Of a stretch of DNA of 64,000 nt, positions 24,301 to 35,000 are shown piece after piece; within the stretch, counting starts at the first letter, position 1; each line of letters begins with the position of its first letter. The notes below the pieces were generated by a model. That model did no database searches. It was not told the DNA's origin and saw only the letters and a program-made list of their open reading frames with translations. The DNA lies in assembly GCA_033063855.1 (NCBI GenBank), contig CP093830.1, positions 2,046,854 to 2,110,853 on the forward strand, in the 5' to 3' direction. Both the position numbers and the translations under genes were made by a program. Origin of the DNA: Smittia aterrima (lineage: Eukaryota; Arthropoda; Insecta; Diptera; Chironomidae).

Positions 24301-24824
24301 AATGCTGAGCACGTTAATTTAATAGCTCACAAAATCGTAACAACATTTCATCGCGTCTCAGCTGAGAGAAAGACGATGAACAGAGTGAAAAGGTTTTTAG
24401 TGAAAGATGGGAAAATGCTAATGAATCTCGATGATGAAGGCCCAACACTGAAGACCTTACGTCTAAGTCGCTCGTCTGTTAAGCAACCATTAAGTGGCAA
24501 AAAAGTAATTAACAAATCCGCCGAATATTTTCACTTTCGTCCACGATCTAATGCATTTTTTAAAAGCAATTTCCACTGTGATGAACATTACATAAAAAAC
24601 AGTTTGAGAAGACGAGTTTATGATCCAAATAAATTGAAATATTAATTTTACTTTTGAAATCTTACGAATCAAATTCTTACAACCAAAAATTCTTTTACCT
24701 TTTGCCGGTTGAACTCGAAACTTTCCGCCTTGTTAATTTCGACGTGTGAAGGCTTCGCCACTTGAAGAATTGCTATGATGACAATGAAAATAGCTGAAGA
24801 CGATGATGATTTTGAATGAAACAT
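18394..24824 (-). CDS. ADAMTS-family secreted metalloprotease
   Basis: Secreted zinc endopeptidase acting on extracellular matrix. Exons: 24699-24824, 21830-21971, 21591-21772, 20407-21519, 19863-20352, 19667-19806, 18988-19611 and 18394-18936; phases agree and give 1119 residues. In order: signal peptide; propeptide with furin site RPKR (206-209); catalytic domain with HEIGHNLGMRHD (390-401) and a Met-turn (FIMSP); disintegrin-like part; a TSP1 repeat (LWGSWGAPSECESGC); an ADAMTS cysteine-rich region; a long Ser/Thr/Asn-rich insert; and a second cysteine-rich module before a basic tail. No C-terminal TSP1 array is present, so it differs from most vertebrate ADAMTSs. The Drosophila genes AdamTS-A, AdamTS-B and stall are the candidates for orthology; I cannot choose between them. 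Exon 2's acceptor is weak but is the only one in phase with either first exon (see the alternative exon at 26607). Confidence 0.88.
21773..21829 (-). other. 57-nt in-frame intron in the ADAMTS propeptide
   Basis: The intron is a multiple of three and has no stop in frame, so retention would only add 19 residues (GEKKFYFFDF...) to the propeptide. Donor GTGAG and acceptor TCTTTCAG are good, so splicing is expected. Confidence 0.55.
22353..22370 (+). repeat. (CT)n microsatellite
   Basis: Nine CT units in the first intron of the ADAMTS gene. Confidence 0.9.
22862..23938 (+). repeat. Left arm of a large inverted repeat
   Basis: Reverse-complements to 25339-26413 over about 1.08 kb. I noticed only six or so differences (two of them single-base indels), so identity is around 99%. 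It lies in the ADAMTS first intron. No transposase, terminal repeats or target-site duplication were seen at the ends. Very weak similarity continues a little into the spacer (around 23950 and 25300). Confidence 0.92.
22938..23288 (+). CDS. Hypothetical 116-residue ORF in the left repeat arm
   Basis: I do not recognise this protein. The ATG at 22938 sits in a good insect start context (AAACAATGG), and a TCAGT initiator-like word lies about 45 nt upstream. The product starts acidic and Ser-rich and ends cysteine-rich (CHCKSF, CCLEQC). No signal peptide is evident. The right arm carries the same sequence but lacks one G early in the ORF, so only this copy is open. It could equally be a chance ORF in the repeat. 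Confidence 0.3.
   Translation: MDQCESSAFEFESIIITPNTEVHSDSEYFTSHLMITKDKEELFELYGEVATSAIVLFQACPRTFNYNCHCKSFRSLCGAVRKNLSLSSGNEQCQEYLLTQLNVQCCLEQCIFIQIC
24376..24645 (+). CDS. Hypothetical 89-residue basic ORF in the palindrome spacer
   Basis: Not recognised. An ATG-started ORF of 89 codons on the strand opposite to the ADAMTS gene, between the repeat arms, rich in Lys and Arg with Ser and Asn. No introns, signal peptide or known motif are visible. A chance ORF in intronic DNA is a real alternative. Confidence 0.25.
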   Translation: MNRVKRFLVKDGKMLMNLDDEGPTLKTLRLSRSSVKQPLSGKKVINKSAEYFHFRPRSNAFFKSNFHCDEHYIKNSLRRRVYDPNKLKY

Positions 24825-25338
24825 TTTTGTCGTTTTATTATTTTCTATCACTTGTGAATTTGAACTATTTGAGATTTATTCTTGTAACAATTTTTCCGGC
24901 ACACTTCCATCTCACTTTCCCTCTTTCCTTTTACAGCAATTTTCTCTCAATTGCTAGAAATATTTTTCTGATGCTTCCATTAAACCGATGCTTCCACTTC
25001 GGGATCTCGCGCGCGACTGAATCTTGCGCTCATGAAAATTTTGATCGTCGTTGTTGTCTGCACAGAAACAAAAAAAAAATGTTCTCATGAAAAATATTTT
25101 ACATTTTATGAGAGAGTTTGAGTTTTATTGCTTTATTACACGAGCCGGTGAGAAAATTGAGTTTCGTTGATAACAGAATATATCGCGAAATAATTTTGCG
25201 GGTCCATTGAACTTCGCAATGAACCGTAAACTTTTCGCGAACATTGAACAAAAATATCTGATTACTTTTGAAATCGATCACATACAATCGAGTTCTCGCA
25301 GTGTGAACATCCAAACCTGAAGTAATGGACAGATTCTT

Positions 25339-26413
25339 GCATTCAATGACCTGAATGATAATCGGGGAGTTTGAATGTGTTTGCGTGAAAATGGAAATGA
25401 AAATTTGATTCGCAGAGAACGTTTGGCTTGATGCGTGATGCGAGGAGGTGAAGACTGTTTATGAGTTCAAATTGTTAATTATTTGCTGCGATGAGAATAA
25501 TTAATTTGCACTATAATTGAATCAAACATTCTCATGAGCTCGATTTAAAGAGCTTCTGTTTCGAATTCTTCTGCAATTAAACGTTTGATTAACTTGAAAC
25601 TTTCGTTTTCGCCAATAAAGTTTGAAATTAATTTCACTGACGTGACGGCTACCGTTCGCCTCTCTTACATTCAAAGACCGAAAATGTTTTATGGAAATTT
25701 CTTTGCTTTTCATAATTCAATTCCGCTCGGGGAACAAAAGAAGCTTCGAGCATGAAAAAGGTTAAATTTATCATAAATTCATAATCAACGAGAATCCTCG
25801 AGATTATCCAAGTGAAGTCAATTCTAAAGTGGTTGAGAGTCACGAGCGTGTTTCCTCATCGAGAATTGTTTGAAGCTTTTTGTCAACAGTCGATTCGACA
25901 CAGTATTGATCAACCTGGAAGTGATATAAAGCCGATTGATCGCAGTGAGTCGAGCAAGACGACGAAGCTTGGCTATTCCAACTGTTCTTAGCAAATTTGA
26001 ATAAAAATGCATTGCTCAAGACAGCACTGCACGTTCAGTTGCGTCAAGAGATATTCTTGACATTGTTCATTACCACTCGAGAGTGAAAGATTCTTTCTAA
26101 CGGCACCGCAGAGTGAACGAAAGCTCTTGCAGTGACAGTTGTAATTAAACGTTCGTGGACACGCTTGAAAGAGAACAATTGCACTTGTCGCGACTTCGCC
26201 ATAAAGTTCAAAAAGTTCTTCTTTGTCCTTCGTGATCATCAAGTGCGAAGTGAAATATTCTGAATCAGAATGAACTTCTGTGTTGGGGTGATGATGATGG
26301 ATTCGAATTCAAATGCAGATGATTCGCATTGATCCATTGTTTGTTTTGACTGTTGATGGAACGAGCTTGAACGCGAACTGATGGAAAAACTTGACCCACA
26401 TCATCAGCAATTC
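25339..26413 (-). repeat. Right arm of the large inverted repeat
   Basis: Mirror of 22862-23938, separated from it by a spacer of 1,400 bp that holds the ADAMTS signal-peptide exon at 24699-24824. Relative to the left arm it lacks one G in a CCCCGAA stretch, which shifts the frame of the 116-residue ORF. Recombination between the arms would invert the spacer. Confidence 0.92.
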
Positions 26414-26606
26414 AGTGGCAAAATGTTAGAAAAAGTCAGTATAAGAAGTATAAATAAATAAATAATTCATGATGCTTATGATTTATACTCGCGACTTTGC
26501 ACTGGTTTTTTGATCTAATTTTCACTGTCACTTCCTTTCCATGAAGTCATAAAATTTTTAATAATCAGCTTCGTGAAGTAACACGCTTTCAAATAATTAA
26601 TTTTAC

Positions 26607-26729
26607 CTTCTCTTGATTGAACTCGAAATTGTCTGCTTTACTTATTTCAACATGAGAGCATTTTGTGAACTGAAAACTCGCAATGCCAAGCGTGAAAACT
26701 ATTACCATCGATTGCACAAACGAAATCAT
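26607..26729 (-). CDS. Alternative first coding exon of the ADAMTS gene
   Basis: Encodes 41 residues: a signal peptide (MISFVQSMVIVFTLGIASFQ) and a tail (SHVEISKADNFEFNQEK) that closely matches the tail of the exon at 24699-24824 (SHVEINKAESFEFNRQK). Both exons end in phase 0 before a GTAAAA donor and can join exon 2 at 21971, so they look like a duplicated first exon giving one mature protein with two different signal peptides. Each probably has its own promoter. Which is used, and where, cannot be told. Confidence 0.7.
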
Positions 26730-27045
26730 TTTAAACCAATGAAATAATTTAGCATTTTCAATCAAAGATGAACTTGAAAACAAAAATCTAGTTTTTAATC
26801 TAAAACATCATTTTTGGAAAATATTGCAAGACTTGAACAACTATCCGATCGAACTGAAGTGTTAATGAAAACTGAAGTTGCTCATGAAAATGTATTACTG
26901 AAAGTTCGATGAGCTTTTTTCAGAGCTTTTGATTATCTTTGTTCGTTTTTTTTGAATTGGGCAACTTTGGTGCCGGTTGCTCAGTCTTCGATTTTTTAGG
27001 GGACGACACTATTCGGTAAACAAAGATAATTTTTTTTTCTCCAAA

Positions 27046-27730
27046 ATGTTAAGCTTATTAATACGACAAGCTGTACGCGAAGTTAAGCCAGTGATTTGTC
27101 TGATCCCTCGAAGGACCTTTTTGATGAAAAAGAAAACAAATGAGAAAACCTACAGACTTAAAGACAACATCGACGAAAGTTTTTCAATAATTTACAAAGC
27201 GCCAATGGAATTTTATTTGAAAGCTTGTAACTATATTACGACAATATCTGCAGTGGTCTTTGGTTCCTTTGTAATTTATAAATTTCGACACTTTGGCGAG
27301 GAAGTGTCGACTGAACGGAGGGAAATGGGTTACACGCACGGAGCGGTCACAATGTCAGACGACGAATACCTTTACTTCGCAATCGCTCTCGTTGGTTTCT
27401 GCGCTTCAATTAGAATGATTCTCTATAAATATCCGCTTAGGATATACAGGAATCAAGGAAAGTAAGTACAAAGTTTTCATTGAGATCTGAAAATAATTTC
27501 TTCGCTTTCATTTTAGTTACATTGCTGTCTTCGAAGGACAACTTCCATTGTCGAATTCAAAGATTACGTTCGAGAAAGGAGCAGTGAAAGCGATTCCACC
27601 GAAAGGAATTTTGCCATGGAAGGAAAATCGCTTCATGATCAACGATCGCAGCACCATCATGTACTTTGAATATTTTAAGACTCCTTCAGAGCTCCTCATG
27701 ATGATGCAAGCACCTAAGAAAGCAAAATAA
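27046..27730 (+). CDS. TMEM186-like mitochondrial membrane protein
   Basis: Exons 27046-27461 and 27517-27730 (phase 2) give 209 residues; vertebrate TMEM186 has about 213. A basic Arg-rich N-terminus (RRTFLMKKK) resembles a mitochondrial presequence. Two hydrophobic spans follow (ITTISAVVFGSFVIY and YLYFAIALVGFCASIRMI), then Tyr-Arg-Asn and a soluble C-terminal part. TMEM186 is an inner-membrane factor in complex I assembly, and the topology and spacing fit it better than TMEM70 or TMEM223. The match is by pattern only. The AATAAA at 27726-27731 overlaps the stop codon; another lies near 27822. Confidence 0.55.
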
Positions 27731-29017
27731 AATGACTAAGTCATCTTAGATTTATTAGCGAAGAAACAGATTTTTAATTTATTTTCATCTTTATTTGAAT
27801 TAAAATATAAAAACGAATTTTACAATAAAACTTTAGGAAAAGTTTAAAAGTTCCAACGTTTAGAATGTTATCAAGTCAAGACACTTAACTCTCGATATTT
27901 TCGAGGGACTTGAGGAGAAAGTTGATGAAGGGAATTTGTTTTTTTTTACAACAGTTTAACTTTTCTTCTATCAAGAATCACATTTTGCTACGTTTCTCAT
28001 TACAAAACTTAAAAATTCTTTATTCTTTGATTAGAGTTTGCGAAACATTCCCGGAGTTGATCGTGGCGACTTGTGAAAGGTTGAAAAGAATTTTATTTAC
28101 TGTAGAATATTGAGAAGTTCTTTCAAGACATTGCTTTAATTTTCTGAGAATAGTTTGAGGAGAATTAGTCAGAGAAGTTTGTCTCAACCTTCAATTCAAA
28201 GTCACCACGATCCGCTTTTCTTTCCTGTCTTCATGGAAGACTCGAAACTGCTGCGTTGAACTGCTAATACTGATTTAAACGCTGCACTGGAATCGACGAA
28301 TGTTCGCACAATTATCGACTAATAAGGAATTAATTTCTAAAACAAATATTTACATTAAGCGGTTTCAGTTGTGCTTTGATATTGTCAAGAGTCGAGAGTC
28401 GAACTCTGATCAATCCTCAGCCAACCACAAATTATTGAAGGCACGATTTACGTTGAAATAAAAATATTTTGAATGTGATGTTCTCGCTGACTTCGTCGTC
28501 ACAGATCTTTAGCGTCTTTCTCTGCTTTTTCAGTCGAATTCGTGATCATTCAAGTGAGTTGAACGTTTGCTTTTGCGGTGACAAAGAACTCAGCAAGATG
28601 AACATTCAATTAAAATAAAAAAAAGTTTTATTAGCGACACTGGACAGTCGATTTATCACTAAATTACGAAATTAATGCCACTTCGCAGTTGATTTCGATA
28701 TGCACTCGATGATCGATCAAGTGCTCAATCAGAATCTGACGCAATTATAAAAGTGCGCAGAAAGTTAAATTATTCAAACTGATTTCGTCGCTCTTGATTT
28801 ACGCGACACTGATCGAATATCCGAGTGACAATAAGATACTTGATATCTCGCTAATTGCGGCTTATGATAAAATGTAATTCTCGCAAGGGCTTTGATCTTT
28901 TGTTTGTTGAGCGACACGACTGGAATTTCAATAATGTCGTTGCATTTTAATCACTTAACGTCTACTGTTTGTTTCTTCTTATAAATTTGTTAATTTTCTA
29001 AAGTTTTCGACAAAGTT
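27731..29017. other. Region between convergent TMEM186-like and Mmp1 genes
   Basis: Should contain the two 3' UTRs. A minus-strand AATAAA at 28625-28630 would end Mmp1 about 390 nt past its stop. I see no coding sequence in it. Confidence 0.4.
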
Positions 29018-32000
29018 TTATTGCCAAATGAGACGGCAGATGGAGAGAAGAATGGCAGGTAGCAGGACGCTTGTCAATAGTTTATTAACGGAGCTGCTGT
29101 TATTTCCATCCTTTTGAGTGTCGTGAGCTGGTCCGCCATCATTTTCTATAAAAATAAAATCAATTAAAAAGAAATCGAGGGAAGAACTTTTCTTTTTTTA
29201 AGAAAATCATTTGCGTGGGAATATCTACGACAATAAAAGCTAAAACGGGGACGTTCACAAATTACATGAAGCAATTGACGAACGTTCCCTAAACAAAACG
29301 TCAACGTACACTTTGGAAAATTAGCATAGCCTCGAAGCACAATAAGTAAAGCGTGATCAAGTCAAGTCACTACAGCAAGCGGCATCCTTCGACGATCGAC
29401 AGTTTCGCAACAAAAAATATTTGAATTTTGGTTAATGTTGAGCACATCTCATGGCGATCCACGTCAAGACTACATGCTCATTCGCAAAACACACACAACA
29501 ATTATCATCTATCTAAGCTAGAGCTAAACAAATCATATTTAGCTTTTTACATTAAAAATGCGACGCAAAAAATCTATAAGAAAGTTAAAAAAATAATTTC
29601 TTTTGCTATAACAGAAAATCGCAAATTTAACTTTGTAGACTGTTGGAGCCTGTAAGAAAAAGAAATCGAAAAAATCATAAAAGATTGCGCCAGATGCTTT
29701 TGTGCGATGATCTTACTTCCAACATTGTGATTTGGCTTAAAAATATTTCACGGCTTATTTGCCCATAAAAAATGTGAGTATCGTGTTGATAACAGGATCG
29801 TGATCCTCTAATTGTTGCGCAACATGTATTTACAGATTAAAGCAAAAGCGTTTGCAAACATGTAAGAGAAAAAAAAACGAGAAAATATTTTGACGTTAGA
29901 ACAATTTCTAGCGAAAAGCAATCATTGCGTGCGTGGGAGTGCATTTATATCGTGCTTGGATCGTGCTTCTTTGTCATGCTAATTTTTCTTTGGAGCTTTC
30001 TAAACGGATCGTGCTTTTTCTTTTATTCTCGTAGACGTGAAAGGGAATTGCGGAAAGTGAATTTTCATGTGTCGCTGAGTTATTGTGGGGTTAGTTCATA
30101 AATTAGGTCAATCAAATATTAATTTCCAAAAAAAGGTTCTAAGTTTAAATTAATTAAATTGTTAGTTAGTTACATAATTTATAATCAACCCCAATCACTT
30201 CTGCTCTACTAAGTTATGTGTCAAAGCTAATTTAGTGCAAGCAACTTATTTTCAAAATCAAAGGAAAACTCAAGAGACCAGCAAGAGCTTTGCCAGCCTC
30301 TCTCGCTCTCCGAGTTAGTGAAATACGACCAATAACTTTCGAATTTCCTTTAGAACTTTGTCTGAAACAAGAGATCTTGAATGTTAATGAAATTATGCTT
30401 CGTTCGTCACAATCAACTTGTGACTTGCTTGTTAGTTATGCTGTTTACATGTGTTAGCTCGTTTAATTAATTGCTTGGCAGCTTCGGAGGAAAAAGGAAA
30501 ATTAACCGTGAGTAGATTAATGAGATATTTGAGTTATTTACGCCACATCATTCTCGTGATGTGCAACTTTCAGTCGTCACCTTGTCGAGATTAGAATCTA
30601 ATTGAGGTTGCGTTCAGCTGAAGGAATTTTATCGCTTAATTAAGTCAAATGAGAAAGAATGATAGAATTTTGTGTTGATCATTGAGATTCTCGAGACAGG
30701 AAAGAATTTCAAGAGAGAAAGGGAGATTACAAAAAATGTTTTGCCTTCCACCAAGAACAAGGACATGAACATGACTAAATGAGATGAGTTTGTAACAATT
30801 TGTTTTTCTTTTGACTGGGACAACAAATGGTTCCTTCGTTTAATTGGTCAAGCATTTCACTAACCTGCGTCGTCGTAGTTATAAACGTTTTCATTATTCG
30901 CTTCTAGTTCCATGTTACCTGAGAACTGTGATGGCGAGTTCTTACATCCGAACCACCAATGAGCAGTTGGACGAGGGAATGGAGGATCAGCGGCATCAAC
31001 CTTTTTAATAAAAAAAAATCTCAAATTGAAGTCAATGAATCTTTAAAAGTCTAGCACAACTCACCGCAAAAGTTCTATCGTTGAATCTGTAATACTTATC
31101 GCCCTTGAAGAAGTAAGTGTAGCCGTTGGTGTATTGAAGAGCTGCGTCGATGTCATCGGGGATACCCTCCCAGTTACTGATCGGCTTAGGATAAGTCGTC
31201 TTAACTGGCGGTCTCTTAAGTGGATCGAATCTCCAGAATTTACTTCCTTTGTAGAAGTAAATCTTTCCGTTTCCACCCCAGACCATTGCGGCATCGATGT
31301 TGTTAGGGACACCAGTGAAGCCGTCGCTGATCTCCTTTGGATATTCTCCGTCGAGAGCGCGGCCGTTGTATCTCCAGTACTGTGATCCCTTGAAGAAGTA
31401 AGTCTTTCCATTCTTGTAGGTGAAGGCAGCGTCGATGTTGCTGGGCAGTCCAGGCCATCCTTCTGCGATTTTCTTCGGGTAACCATCGGCAACTGCGTTC
31501 TCTGTGAGTTTGAAATATTTGTCGCCTCTGAAAGCGTAAGTTGATCCATCGCCAGTGTTGAAAACTGCGTCCATCTTAGGACTTCTACAGATCTCCTCAT
31601 CACTTCTTGGGCTATGAGGAGCTTTAGTTGTTTTAGCTGATGGCCCTGCTGTTCCAGTTCCCGCTCCGCCTGCTGTCTTTCTACCGTAAAGCGCTTGGAT
31701 TCCCTGTGAAGAATATTTTTAGTTTAAATTTGAAGAGAAAGAGAGAACAAGAAATTTACCTGAATATCATCGGAATCTAAACGGAAAACTGGATCGTAAC
31801 CGCGATAGAAGGGAGCCATTAATGCACTTCGAACGTCTGAGTGACTCAATCCCAAAGAATGTCCAAACTCATGAGCTAGAGAAAATTATTGAGAAATTAA
31901 ATGTGAACTCATCGAACGGGAATGCAAATACGAACCCGCCACTTGGAAAAGATTTGTTCCTCTTGCACTGTTGATTGTCCACTGCTCTGCGTCATCGAAA

Positions 32001-35000
32001 TGAGCGTCACCACCATAAACAGGGAAGTAGGCATGAGCAAGTGTTCCACCTGGACCATCGAAGGGATCTCCATCGCCATGCTCTCCCGTTTCAAATCTAT
32101 CAAACAAATGTTGAAGATTTTTGAATTTTAAAATTAAAATGATTACAAACCTGATATCGATATGAACTGGATTCGTTTTCTTGGCAGTGAAAGTGAGATC
32201 AGTGTATTCACCCCAAACAGCAAAAGCTTTCGCCACTTCTTTATCGACATCGTCACGATTCAATTTCTTAGGATATTTCGATATTCTATAAGTTAAAGCT
32301 TTAACCTTCCATCTACTCCCTTGAAGTGCATATCGCTTCGATCTCGAATCGGAGCCAAATCCAACTTTGTCTTTAACGCCACATCTAGGAAGTGCCATAA
32401 GTTCAGTTGTTTCGCTATCTAATTCGCCTGTGAGATAAGATTTAGAGTTAGAAATTTGTAAGCGAATGAAGTGAGTGAACTTACCAGTGACATTAAGACC
32501 AGCAAAGCCTTGAAACTCTTTGATAGCAGTTTCCCAAGAATCTTGCGCTAATAAGTTTCCACCAGAAGTTGGATTTCTGGCCTTTGGACTAAGATATCCA
32601 TACTGAGAGAGATAAATCTGAAATAAAAATAATAAACGTTGATTACTTGAAAATTCGGGGAAATTATTTTGAACCATTTTCATGATGACATTGAGTGTTA
32701 AGATTAAAGCGACTTCCTGGGAAACATTTTTTAAAAGCTTCCGGAAACAATTTCATTGCCAAAAAGTTATCGTCAAGATCACGGCGAACATTTCTGAGTT
32801 CCCTGCCTCATCAGAAGTCTAAGCAAATCAGAGACCCGTGCATGTCAAGCTTAATTACTCCGAAATGTAAACTAACTCCCATGAGTATTTTCAATCGTGC
32901 TCGCAAATCATCGCATCGCATAGAGAGATTACCAAGAAGTGTTTTCGATCGGCGTCACGTGTTCCGCTTTATGGAAACGTGAGCGTCGTTTAATCGACAA
33001 GCGATGGATTTAAATGAAAAGCCGTGACAATGCCACTTGCTTCAAAACTTCACTGCACAAGTGCACAAGTGAACGAAGTGAATTATGCAATAATCGATTT
33101 TGTAGCGACGCAGGTTTCAACGATCTTCACTGCCATCGACGATAAATTTTATGCAAAACGCGTCTCGTGTTTTGATGTGCCAAGTTGTTGTGCCGCCAAG
33201 GTCTCGTCGACAATTTAATTGAAATCAAAAAGAAACAAAGAAGTAGCGAGAACAACTAATCGATTTTTTCTGATTATCAATTTGAAAGTGAAATTGACTT
33301 TCATTCATTTTGAATCATTTTTCAGAAGGATAGGCTTGTGAGTCACTTTGTGGTATCACAACAGGAAGAGCATGCATATCTAAATTTAATGGAATTTCCG
33401 AACACTCCATGAATGTTTCATTACAAAAATATCAGTTTTCAGTGTCAAGTTGCGCGCCTCTTTGCTGATAAGCTGACTAAGCCATGGATAAGTTAATTTT
33501 CGGGATTCCCTTTAAAGTTTAATGAACGTAAGCTTGATCAAGCATTCAACGCGAGTCAAGATTGCATAACTTCAACTTTGCATGTCAAATCGAGAATTAG
33601 AAACCAACTTTCATTCTATCACAACATTGAAATCTAATTCCCTTGCTTTCGACAAGTCAAAGACTTGAACGAGAATTTGCGTGATATCCAAAGTCAAACA
33701 CCGTTTCGCATAAATTGCATTCGATTAACTTTTTTTTTTCGGCGGACAATAACTGCATTTTAATGATTTGATTTCGTTGCTTGATCACATTCCTCTGCCG
33801 TGTTTTGCATCTGAATTCAATTGAGTGAAAGATGAGACAGCTCTGATTTTGTGCTGAAATGCAATGCTATGAGTGAGTCATGGGAACGAGCCATGTTTGC
33901 ATTTTCAAGATCCAAGCAATTAGCAGAACTTTCCTAGAAAATATTTTATTTCGGTAAAATCTTCGACGAATTGTGAATGAATCTCAAGTCTCAATGATTC
34001 ATAAGTCGACCACGTGCCGTTACTAAACACAAATCTTGATTTGGTTCATTGATGAAGATAAAGAAGAAATGAAAGTCGAAAACAACTCAAACGATTCATT
34101 CGCGAGAAATGTTGGAGATTTCCGCGATGCAATAGCTCGACGTTGACACATCGACAAGAAAGCATTCCAACTAATTAACCACTCGATCAATATTAATCAT
34201 AACTGAGTCTTTCCCAAGCAAAATTAGCATAACGGTTCGTTCATCCCACACCAGACAGTCTCGTGAATCATTTGATGTGATTGAAACTATACCAAGAAAG
34301 CAGGAAAAGAAATGGGACAGCGAAGATGACAAGCAAAAACTCATTGAAGGAGTTGATTCTTGTTCAGACAATCATCGGCGAGAAATTTCCGCACTGGCCA
34401 TAAATCCATTCACCTCGATTAGTTATTTGAAATTGTTATTCCGTCGCGCTCCGTAAATTGAACGAGGAAAGAAACGTAAGAAGAAGATAAACGCAAAGTC
34501 TCGAGTGATTTGCGTGAAATGTGACTGAAAACAAAGAGAGATCCGAGCAATTGTTATTGCAAAAAATTTATTGAATTCACTTCAGTTAAAGTCGAGTTTC
34601 AAGAACTTTTTCTCTGCGGATTTCGTTGAGTTTAGAGTCAACTGGACAACGCTTCCATCAGTGATTCCATAGCTTTGAAGAGCAAGCAAGTCGTTGTCAA
34701 GTTTTTGATTATTCAATGATAACGTGAAGAAGTTCTTAAAGATTCCACGATTTTCATAAATTTTGTTCTTGATCGAAAGAATCGAATCCGTTGGACAACA
34801 ATTAATTTCGAGCTTCGGTTCGCTTGAAAATGAAACAAAGACTTTCATCTTTTAATTTAATTGATCACAAAAAAAAAGAAATGAACTGTCATTATGCTCA
34901 AAGTTACAATGTTTACTTGTGTTTACAGTTAAATCGGAAGTTCAGTGATGATGCTATTGAGTGTTGACCTTCCACGTGAGCTTTTGTTTGATTCTCAATG

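Noticed and set aside
23563..25713. Mirror ORFs of 63 residues in both palindrome arms
   Set aside because: They lie in both arms because the arms are copies; no ATG context, motif or splice evidence supports coding.
22862..26413. Palindrome as a classical DNA transposon
   Set aside because: No transposase ORF, no clear terminal inverted repeats or target-site duplication at the ends.
31061..31603. 180-codon minus-strand ORF overlapping the Mmp1 hemopexin exon
   Set aside because: Out-of-frame shadow of the hemopexin repeats.
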